A DNA stretch of 9,782 nt from Lachnospiraceae bacterium. GTDB lineage: Bacteria > Bacillota > Clostridia > Lachnospirales > Lachnospiraceae. How positions within the stretch are numbered: the stretch's first letter is position 1; every line of letters begins with the position of its first letter. The DNA lies in contig VSND01000105.1 in assembly GCA_009774145.1 (NCBI GenBank), positions 1 through 9,782 of the forward strand, given 5' to 3'. Made by a program: the position numbers and the translations under genes. A model generated the notes under the pieces. The model was given only the letters and a program-made list of their open reading frames with translations, did no database searches and was not told the DNA's origin. Below, in pieces: positions 1 through 5,221 of this stretch.

Positions 1-54
1 TCCAGTGCCATCATCAAAGCCTTGAAACATCTGTGTCTAAAACAAATGGGTTAA
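1..54 (+). CDS. C-terminal end of an unidentified gene (5' end outside the window)
   Basis: The first frame is open from base 1 to a TAA at 52-54 and encodes the tail SSAIIKALKHLCLKQMG. A terminator-like hairpin starts 12 bases after the stop (67-97), which is what one expects behind a real gene. Seventeen residues are too few to name a family. A basic, helical tail of this kind would fit a transposase or recombinase, but that is only a guess. The adjacent minus-strand gene stops back to back with it at 55. Confidence 0.35.
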   Translation, partial: SSAIIKALKHLCLKQMG

Positions 55-264
55 TCAAAAAGTTGTAAAGTAGTGTATGTAATATACCACTTTTTTTGTC
101 TGTTCCAGGTTCGCAGCCGTGAGGTTCCAGACAACGATATCCAGAGTAAATTCCCGCTTGAGACAGGAAGTATCCAGGAAAAATGGAATGCTCAGTTTCG
201 GTATATCCATTGTATTATTTTCCTCAAAATCAATCAGTTTATTCCAGTCCAGTCTGTAGTCCAT
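55..264 (-). pseudogene. Unknown minus-strand gene with intact start, probably 3'-truncated
   Basis: The 69-codon frame begins MDYRLDWNKLIDFEENN and has every sign of a real start: AAAGGAG (272-278) lies 7 bases before the ATG, and a TTGAAT-17-TATACT promoter lies at 341-313. The family is not recognised; no signal peptide or membrane segment is evident. The last residues (KKVVYYIHYFTTF) are read from the A-rich terminator hairpin at 67-97, which is not where a gene body should end. I infer that the natural C-terminus was replaced, by deletion or insertion, or lost by a frameshift in the A7 run at 91-97. It could still be a genuine 69-residue protein. Confidence 0.5.
67..97 (+). terminator. 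Rho-independent terminator-like hairpin
   Basis: Bases 67-78 pair with 82-93 in a 12-bp stem containing one A/C mismatch and one G/T pair, around a 3-nt loop, and a run of seven T covers 91-97. The stem is AT-rich, so it is only moderately strong. It fits termination of the gene ending at 54. Because A residues flank the other side it could also act on the minus strand, but the minus-strand reading frame runs through it. Confidence 0.55.
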
Positions 265-312
265 GCTTATACTCCTTTGCTTTACGGATCATCAGATTTT
301 TTTCTGTCCAGA

Positions 313-341
313 AGTATAGCACAGAGCAGGCCGGTATTCAA
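313..341 (-). promoter_or_regulatory. Sigma-A promoter for the minus-strand gene at 55-264
   Basis: Reading the minus strand, TTGAAT (341-336) is followed after exactly 17 bases by TATACT (318-313). The expected start of transcription is near 306, giving a leader of about 40 nt before the ATG at 264. Confidence 0.7.
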
Positions 342-398
342 CATGCTGCCGGCTGATCGTACGGATCCGTTTTGCGCCGGTCTTAAAAACCCCTGAAC

Positions 399-414
399 TT
401 TTCTTAAGATTTTC
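399..414 (+). promoter_or_regulatory. Direct repeat, possible response-regulator site
   Basis: TTTTC occurs at 399-403 and again at 410-414, one helical turn (11 bp) apart, about 50 bp upstream of the -35 element of the ABC operon. OmpR/PhoB-type response regulators bind tandem direct repeats with this period, and ABC exporters of this class are often under two-component control. The motif is short and no such regulator is in the window. Confidence 0.25.
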
Positions 415-422
415 CAAAGTGC

Positions 423-444
423 CACATTTTTTTGAAAAAATGTG
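423..444. repeat. Perfect 10-bp inverted repeat upstream of the ABC operon promoter
   Basis: CACATTTTTT (423-432) and AAAAAATGTG (435-444) form a perfect inverted repeat around the two bases TG. It ends 20 bp before the -35 box at 465. It may be an operator for a dimeric repressor or activator of the ABC operon, or a weak hairpin. No coding frame explains it. Confidence 0.45.
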
Positions 445-464
445 ATATGTTAGTTACGGCCATA

Positions 465-493
465 TTGACAAAACAGTAAAAATATATTATTGT
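465..493 (+). promoter_or_regulatory. Promoter of the ABC exporter operon
   Basis: A perfect TTGACA (465-470) is followed after 17 bases by TATTGT (488-493). The -10 is imperfect, so the promoter may need activation, in line with the repeats just upstream. The short direct repeat AATACAGTGG at 521-530 recurs at 558-567 and spans the start of the first gene. Confidence 0.6.
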
Positions 494-551
494 ATTAAGA
501 AACTAGAACAATAAACAACTAATACAGTGGAACATCTAATGAGGAGAGGAG

Positions 552-1289
552 TTGATCAATACAGTGGAGACACTGGTGGAAGTACAGGATATGTGCAAGA
601 TCTATAATCCTGGTGAGAACGAAGTGCGGGCACTGGATCATGTGAGCCTGAAGATTCAGAAAGGAGAATTTGTGGCGATCATCGGACATTCCGGTTCCGG
701 TAAATCCACACTGATGAATATGCTGGGGTGTCTGGATGTTCCGACTTCCGGCAGATACTATCTGAATGGAAAAGACGTATCCAATATGACGGATGATGAA
801 CTTTCGGATATCCGGAATATAGAGATCGGATTTATCTTCCAGGGCTTCAACCTGATCCCGAATCTGACTGCGCAGGAAAATGTGGAACTTCCGCTGATCT
901 ACCGCGGAGTCCCAAGAAAGGAGCGCTCTGCTCTGGCAACGGAATCGCTGGAGATCGTCGGGCTTTCGCACAGAATGGACCATAAGCCCAGTGAGATGTC
1001 GGGAGGACAGCAGCAGAGGGTGGCAATCGCACGGGCGATTGCAGCAAAGCCGCCGGTCATTCTTGCCGATGAGCCGACCGGAAATCTGGACTCCAGATCC
1101 ACGCAGGAGATCATGAACGTGTTGAAGGAGCTGCACAGGAGCGGGAGGACGGTCATACTGATTACGCATGACGACGAGATCGCCGCACAGGTAAAGCGGG
1201 TGATCCGGATCAAGGACGGAAGAATCGAAGCAGATTTTATGAATGAAGGAGAGACAGATCACAATGAAAATGAAATGGAAGAAAAATAA
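552..1289 (+). CDS. ABC transporter ATP-binding protein, MacB/YknY/LolD-like
   Basis: This is the cytoplasmic ATPase that powers the exporter encoded with the next two genes. All nucleotide-binding landmarks are present in the 245 residues: Walker A GHSGSGKS (45-52), Q-loop Gln97 (FIFQGFN), signature SGGQQQR (150-156), Walker B VILADE (169-174) with catalytic Glu174, D-loop NLD (178-180) and switch His206. The LADEPTGNLDS stretch is typical of the MacB/LolD/FtsE-like subfamily, and the length is usual. The start is taken as TTG 552 because GAGGAG (541-546) precedes it by 5 bases; GTG 564 is an in-frame alternative. It is the first gene of the operon and its end overlaps the next gene by 26 bases, which suggests translational coupling. 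The family is certain; the substrate is unknown. Confidence 0.93.
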   Translation: MINTVETLVEVQDMCKIYNPGENEVRALDHVSLKIQKGEFVAIIGHSGSGKSTLMNMLGCLDVPTSGRYYLNGKDVSNMTDDELSDIRNIEIGFIFQGFNLIPNLTAQENVELPLIYRGVPRKERSALATESLEIVGLSHRMDHKPSEMSGGQQQRVAIARAIAAKPPVILADEPTGNLDSRSTQEIMNVLKELHRSGRTVILITHDDEIAAQVKRVIRIKDGRIEADFMNEGETDHNENEMEEK

Positions 1290-2655
1290 AGACGAGGTAC
1301 CGGCGACCGTAAAGAAAGAGAAAAAAATACTGACTCCGGCGGAAAAGAAAAAGAGAAGAAAGAAAATTCTGCTCGGTGCAGTCGCTGTATGTCTGGCGCT
1401 GTTTTTTGTCAGCCGGATGTTTGCGCCGGAGGTACTTCCTGTTGTATTTGTGCGTCAGGCACAGACAGCGACGCTGGAACAGACCGTAGATACAAGCGGA
1501 ACAGTCAAAACAGAAGTGAAAAAGACTTACTTTTCCCCGCTGAGCGCACAGGTGGCCGAGTGCAGGGTGGCGCTGGGCGACGCAGTGTCTGCGGGCGATG
1601 TGCTTCTGGCCTATGATGCGGAAGATTTAAAGAGCCGGGAAACAGAGGCGAGTCTTCAGAATGATGAAGCCTATTATACATATCAGGACACCGTCGGGAA
1701 GAGCAATACAGATGCTGCAGAATACGGACGTTCCAGCCATGACGTGGAGATTCTGGAGCAGCAGGTGGAGGACTGGAAGGCAAATGTACGCGCACTGAAG
1801 CAGTATATTACAGATATGAACTGCTTTCTCAGAGAAGCGGTAAATGACGGGCATGAAAATGATGCGGAGGAATATCAGAACAGGATCGATCAGGCAACCA
1901 ATGAACTGGCGCAGAGAGAAGAGGAGCTGGCGGATTTCCAGAGTGATCTGGCAGAACAGAAGGGGATCAAAAGCTCTACAGAGGATTCCATGCTGACGGC
2001 CAATGGGAAAAAGCAGATCGAAGCCACAAAGGAACTGGCAGCTCTGAAAGCGGAAAAAGTCAAAACAGCAGTGGCACAGGTGGCAGAAGGCCTGAAAGCG
2101 GATTTCGGCGGTATTGTCACAGACGTGAAGGCAGTGGAGGGCAGCGTCATTGAAGAGGGAGGAGAACTTCTGACCATTGAGAGCAATGAAGATGTCTGTG
2201 TGGAAATTTCCCTCAGTAAAAGCGATCTGGAGAAGGTGCATGAAGGCCAGAAGGCTGTGATCACGGTTGTGGGTAAGGAATACGAAGGAACCGTTACAAG
2301 AGTCAGCAAATCTGCCACGAAGAATGAGAAAGGCGCGTCTGTAGTTGCAGGAGAGGTTCACATTGACAACCCGGATGAGGATATTTTCCTTGGAGTTGAG
2401 GCGAAGGTCAAGATTCAGGGAACAGTGGTAGAAAATGCCGTTGCAGTTCCCATTGAGGCAGTCAATGTGGGCAGGGACGGAAGCTTTGTCTATATTGTGG
2501 AAAACGGCGTCATGGCGGTACGGAACGTGGAGACCGGTATCTCTTCCATGGAACTGGTGGAGATCAAAAGCGGCCTTACAGGCGATGAACAGATCGTATT
2601 GAATAACAGTATGGGACTTCAGGAGGGTGCGCAGGTGACCCCGGTGGAGGGCTGA
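1264..2655 (+). CDS. HlyD/MacA-like membrane-fusion (periplasmic adaptor-type) protein
   Basis: This should be the extracytoplasmic adaptor linking the ATPase and permease, as YknX does in Bacillus subtilis. The 463-residue protein begins with a very basic cytosolic tail (1-34), has one membrane anchor at about 34-52, a first lipoyl half-motif near 89-118, a long charged coiled-coil region at about 123-275, a second lipoyl half (FGGIVTDVKAVEGSVIEEGG, 281-300), and beta-barrel and membrane-proximal domains to the end. ATG 1264 is preferred because AAGGAG lies about 12 bases before it; ATG 1243 is also in frame but lacks a ribosome site. The gene overlaps the ATPase gene by 26 bases and ends 3 bases before the permease start. 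The family call is firm. Confidence 0.9.
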   Translation: MKMKWKKNKDEVPATVKKEKKILTPAEKKKRRKKILLGAVAVCLALFFVSRMFAPEVLPVVFVRQAQTATLEQTVDTSGTVKTEVKKTYFSPLSAQVAECRVALGDAVSAGDVLLAYDAEDLKSRETEASLQNDEAYYTYQDTVGKSNTDAAEYGRSSHDVEILEQQVEDWKANVRALKQYITDMNCFLREAVNDGHENDAEEYQNRIDQATNELAQREEELADFQSDLAEQKGIKSSTEDSMLTANGKKQIEATKELAALKAEKVKTAVAQVAEGLKADFGGIVTDVKAVEGSVIEEGGELLTIESNEDVCVEISLSKSDLEKVHEGQKAVITVVGKEYEGTVTRVSKSATKNEKGASVVAGEVHIDNPDEDIFLGVEAKVKIQGTVVENAVAVPIEAVNVGRDGSFVYIVENGVMAVRNVETGISSMELVEIKSGLTGDEQIVLNNSMGLQEGAQVTPVEG

Positions 2656-2658
2656 CAG

Positions 2659-3867
2659 ATGGCACAGCTTTGGGAATATATAAAGATGGCGGTCAGCAAC
2701 ATCCGGATGAACCGCGGGCGGTCTTTTCTGACCATGCTCGGCATCATCATCGGCGTTTCCTCCGTGATCCTGATCATGTCCATCGGAAACGGTGCAAAGG
2801 CGGAGATGGAAGAGGAACTGACCAGTGTGGCAGGAGGGCAGATCTATATCTCTGTCAACAGCAATCTGGACGGAGAGACTCCGTCCATCACAGAGGAGGA
2901 CAGGGATGCCTTAAGAGAGATGGAGCATGTAAAAGGCGCCACGTCGGTTATGAACCAGTGGAGTTCTGTTGCCACGGAAAAGGGAACTTTTGACGCGATC
3001 ATTGATTACGGCAATCCGGACAGTGAATACAGCACCAGTCCGGAGATGCTGTACGGACAGTGGTTTACCTGGGACGATTACAATGCTCACCGGGCGGTGG
3101 CGGTCATAGCGGAGATGGATGCCATACGTATGTTCGGCACGTCGAATGTGGTGGGTCTGACTTTTGAGCTGGATGACGGGAGCGGCATTCAGGATGTACG
3201 GATTGTAGGCGTAAAAAAGGCGATTGAAGGCACCTTCGTCAGTTCCGGGTATGGTTCTTATCTGGATATCTCCATGCCCATGACGGCAGACTGGTACTGG
3301 GCGGAATACAATGATTTTGACTCCGTCTATATTTTCGCAGAGACGGGATATGCGAAGGAGGTTACGGAGCGGGCAATCTCCCTTCTGGAGAGCCGCCATG
3401 AGATTTTCGGAGAAGATGCATTTATGTCCGAGGATTTTGACAGCCAGATGGCATCGATTATGCAGGTGCTGGATATGATTACGATCTTTATCATGCTGGT
3501 GGCAGGCATTTCCCTTCTGGTCGGCGGCATCGGCGTCATGAATATCATGCTGGTATCTGTGACCGAGCGGACCAGAGAGATCGGTATCCGTAAAGCGTTG
3601 GGAGCGAGGACCAAATCGATTCTGGTTCAGTTTCTGGCTGAGTCGGCGATCATCACCGGAATCGGCGGGATGATCGGGATCACGCTGGGGATCGCAGGTG
3701 CTTACGGAGTCTGCTCTCTTCCGATTGTCACATTTCCGCCGGAGGTCAGTATCTCCGCAGTGGTATTTGCCACCCTGTTTTCGTGCAGCGTGGGTATTTT
3801 CTTCGGGATCTATCCGGCAAGGAAAGCGGCGCATCTAAGTCCGATTGAGGCGCTTCGGAGGAATTGA
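2659..3867 (+). CDS. MacB/FtsX-family ABC transporter permease
   Basis: This is the membrane subunit of the same exporter. The 402 residues show the MacB layout: N-terminal helix at about 22-44 (LTMLGIIIGVSSVILIMSIG), a large extracytoplasmic MacB-type domain at about 45-265, then three helices at about 270-297, 325-355 and 363-385. The conserved cytoplasmic segment VTERTREIGIRKALGA (301-316) and the ending YPARKAAHLSPIEALRRN (385-402) are hallmarks of the family. GGAGGG (2646-2651) lies 7 bases before the ATG and overlaps the end of the preceding gene. MacB-type systems act as mechanotransmitters or exporters for peptides, antibiotics or siderophores; the substrate cannot be told from sequence. 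No separate ATPase is fused to it, as in YknZ. Confidence 0.92.
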   Translation: MAQLWEYIKMAVSNIRMNRGRSFLTMLGIIIGVSSVILIMSIGNGAKAEMEEELTSVAGGQIYISVNSNLDGETPSITEEDRDALREMEHVKGATSVMNQWSSVATEKGTFDAIIDYGNPDSEYSTSPEMLYGQWFTWDDYNAHRAVAVIAEMDAIRMFGTSNVVGLTFELDDGSGIQDVRIVGVKKAIEGTFVSSGYGSYLDISMPMTADWYWAEYNDFDSVYIFAETGYAKEVTERAISLLESRHEIFGEDAFMSEDFDSQMASIMQVLDMITIFIMLVAGISLLVGGIGVMNIMLVSVTERTREIGIRKALGARTKSILVQFLAESAIITGIGGMIGITLGIAGAYGVCSLPIVTFPPEVSISAVVFATLFSCSVGIFFGIYPARKAAHLSPIEALRRN

Positions 3868-3904
3868 TGAACTGCCGGACGGGAAATGAAAATGAAAACG
3901 GGAA

Positions 3905-4027
3905 GGGGACGGGGCTGCTGCAGAAGGTACCCCTGTGCCTGTGTGTTCAGCACTTGTATGGAGTGGATCGTACAGCGTTGCTGAGCACACAGGCAGGGGA
4001 ATACCTTCTGCAGCAGCCCCTGTCTTT
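3905..4027. repeat. Very long imperfect hairpin (about 42-48 bp stem)
   Basis: Arm 3911-3952 is almost the exact reverse complement of arm 3979-4020; the only differences are a 2-nt bulge on each side and one G/T pair. GGGGAC (3905-3910) can extend the stem by pairing with GTCTTT (4022-4027). Inside the 26-nt loop, 3954-3958 can pair with 3971-3975. No T-run follows on either strand, so it is not a normal terminator, and no protein is encoded that I can recognise. It occupies the gap between the ABC operon and the ACT gene. A miniature inverted-repeat element or a processed RNA hairpin are possible readings. Confidence 0.8.
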
Positions 4028-4053
4028 CGGCAGATGTGAAAGAAAAGCATCAG

Positions 4054-4082
4054 TTGACAATTTTCTGCGCAGTGTATAAGAT
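4054..4082 (+). promoter_or_regulatory. Promoter of the ACT-domain gene
   Basis: A perfect TTGACA (4054-4059) is followed after 17 bases by TAAGAT (4077-4082); TATAAG at 4075-4080 overlaps as an alternative. Transcription should begin near 4089, leaving a leader of about 100 nt that holds a small inverted repeat, GAAATG...CATTTC, around 4105-4127. Confidence 0.65.
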
Positions 4083-4190
4083 AGAGGAAGCTGAAAATAT
4101 CAAAGAAATGCCATGTACAGCCATTTCAGGACAGGAATGGATGAAATTACAGTTCGGCAGTTTCTGTGTGAGGGAGAGAGGAAGAGACCT

Positions 4191-4601
4191 ATGTTAAAGC
4201 AGTTATCATTGTATGTTGAGAACAAAAAGGGAACCATGACGGATATTACAGGAATCCTGAAGGACGAGCAGATCAATATTCTGGGTTCTGTGAACAATGA
4301 CGGCCCGGAGTTTGGTATTATCCGGATGGTGGTATCGGAGCCGGAGCGGGCCTGTGAACGGTTGAAAAAAGCAGGCTATCTGTGCAGAATGGTGGATGTT
4401 ATGGGAATCGAGATTGCAGATGAATCAGGAAGCCTGCATCGCCTGCTCAGTGCGCTGACGGACAGCTATATCAATGTGGATTATATTTATCTGTCCTTTA
4501 ACCGCAATACCAGCCAGCCGATTTTGATCATGCATGTGAAAGATGACGATATTTTTGAGGTGGAGAGCTGCCTGCGGGCGAAAGGATTTACCGCAGTGTA
4601 A
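4191..4601 (+). CDS. Tandem ACT-domain amino-acid-binding protein
   Basis: The 136-residue product is two ACT domains in a row and nothing else: about 3-66 (LSLYVENKKGTMTDITGILK, then ILGSVNNDGPEFGIIRMVV) and about 72-134 (beginning GIEIADESGSLHRLLSAL). ACT domains bind small ligands, usually amino acids, at the interface between domains. I recall proteins of this type often sitting beside indolepyruvate oxidoreductase and phenylacetate-CoA ligase genes in clostridia, where a role in aromatic amino-acid control is suspected. Neither neighbour is present here. ATG 4191 is chosen because the family starts MLKQLS and an AGGAAGAG site precedes it; the in-frame ATG 4113 has no ribosome site and adds an unrelated tail. 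The gene has its own promoter and is monocistronic. Confidence 0.88.
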   Translation: MLKQLSLYVENKKGTMTDITGILKDEQINILGSVNNDGPEFGIIRMVVSEPERACERLKKAGYLCRMVDVMGIEIADESGSLHRLLSALTDSYINVDYIYLSFNRNTSQPILIMHVKDDDIFEVESCLRAKGFTAV

Positions 4602-4797
4602 AGAGAGGATGCTTTATGGATTTGATCTCGTTATCTGAGTTATGTACAGAATGATCCATTTCGACCGCTACGGGAAGAAACTGGGTTAAACTGGGGAAAA
4701 TATTACCAACTGTAGAAACCAGAAAACTCTTTTTTTCCGTCGTGGGTATGTTGCTGAAATTATGTACTCCATTTTTTACCCTACTCATTTGGAAATA
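4602..4797. other. Gene-free gap between the ACT gene and the XRE gene
   Basis: No supported gene, promoter or strong terminator is visible. Frames on both strands are open for 50-65 codons but lack ribosome sites and recognisable motifs. The T7 run near 4731-4737 has no clear stem before it. The stretch is AT-richer than its neighbours and may be degraded coding sequence. Confidence 0.4.
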
Positions 4798-5010
4798 TCA
4801 ATGATGTTCTACAAAAAGTTTGTAAGTTTCAATGCCAGGTGCGTCTGCAATTTTCTGAATGTTATCAAGTGAAATACTGCGTTGAAACCTTTCGATATCG
4901 CTGATGTATGTGCGATGCAGCCCGCACATTTCTGCAAACTTTTCCTGCGAAACTGCAAGCTCGGTTCTGTATTTTCGCACATTGGTGCCAAATACTTTTA
5001 CAATGTCCAA
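4798..5010 (-). CDS. Short XRE-family regulator resembling restriction-modification controller proteins
   Basis: This is a 70-residue DNA-binding protein that is almost entirely one helix-turn-helix domain (about 6-60): FGTNVRKYR, then SQEKFAEMCGLHRTYISDIE, then SISLDNIQKIADAPGI. The GLHRTYISDIER core and the ISLDNIQKIA segment closely match controller (C) proteins and related autoregulators. Two positions look unusual: Phe42 stands where this family normally has Gly (ERG), and Pro58 where it normally has Leu (ADAL), the latter inside a helix. The start is taken as TTG 5010 because AAAGGAGG (5026-5019) lies 8 bases upstream; ATG 5058 in the same frame has no such site. It diverges from the carboxyltransferase gene. 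No methylase or nuclease is adjacent, so it is an orphan, possibly a remnant. Confidence 0.75.
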   Translation of the reverse strand: MDIVKVFGTNVRKYRTELAVSQEKFAEMCGLHRTYISDIERFQRSISLDNIQKIADAPGIETYKLFVEHH

Positions 5011-5042
5011 AATGTCATCCTCCTTTACGCTGACGATGGGAT

Positions 5043-5070
5043 GATATACAGAAAGCATACAAAAAGTCTA
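5043..5070 (-). promoter_or_regulatory. Weak candidate promoter of the XRE gene
   Basis: On the minus strand TAGACT (5070-5065) and TATATC (5048-5043) are separated by 16 bases, which would give a short leader to the TTG at 5010. A small inverted repeat AATAC-GT-GTATT (5076-5087) just upstream could be an autoregulatory operator. Both calls are tentative. Confidence 0.3.
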
Positions 5071-5128
5071 CAGACAATACGTGTATTTTTAAAACTGCCG
5101 GAATTCAGTGCTGTTTTTGAATCTTGAA

Positions 5129-5143
5129 TTTTGATAATCAAAA
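5129..5143. promoter_or_regulatory. FabT-like operator 1 (upstream of -35)
   Basis: TTTTGATAATCAAAA is a perfect palindrome around a central A. Its 13-nt core TTTGATAATCAAA is, read on the other strand, TTTGATTATCAAA, the core of the FabT (MarR-family) operator described in streptococci. It ends 4 bases before the TTGACA box at 5148. Confidence 0.65.
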
Positions 5144-5147
5144 CATA

Positions 5148-5176
5148 TTGACAAAGAGATACGATTGATATATACT
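5148..5176 (+). promoter_or_regulatory. Promoter of the carboxyltransferase gene
   Basis: TTGACA (5148-5153) is followed after exactly 17 bases by TATACT (5171-5176), a near-consensus sigma-A promoter. The predicted start is near 5183, inside the second operator. Such a strong promoter fits simple repression. Confidence 0.8.
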
Positions 5177-5188
5177 TTGATAATCAAA
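5176..5188. promoter_or_regulatory. FabT-like operator 2 (overlapping -10 and start site)
   Basis: A second exact copy of TTTGATAATCAAA begins at the last base of the -10 box and covers the predicted transcription start. Its centre is 46 bp from that of the first copy. A repressor bound here would block RNA polymerase directly. Confidence 0.65.
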
Positions 5189-5221
5189 CTAATAAAAACA
5201 GTTTTTCAGAGGTGTTCATTT

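Noticed and set aside
539..610. Small frame starting ATG 539 that overlaps the ATPase start
   Set aside because: It encodes only a short Gly/Ser-rich peptide with no ribosome site; it is probably chance overlap, although a role as a leader peptide cannot be fully excluded.
519..1262. Long minus-strand frames opposite the ABC operon, the carboxyltransferase and the XRE/helical-repeat gene
   Set aside because: They are antisense shadows of firmly identified genes, with no ribosome sites and no family resemblance.
4113..4190. Longer start for the ACT-domain protein
   Set aside because: No ribosome site precedes ATG 4113 and the extra 26 residues do not belong to the ACT fold.
4588..4788. Minus-strand 66-codon frame just downstream of the XRE gene
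   Set aside because: It starts 9 bases after the XRE stop and would be co-transcribed, but it has no ribosome site, overlaps the end of the ACT gene and shows no recognisable motif.
5165..5221. In-frame N-terminal extension of the carboxyltransferase
   Set aside because: It lies within the promoter and second operator; ATG 5222 has a proper ribosome site and matches the family start.
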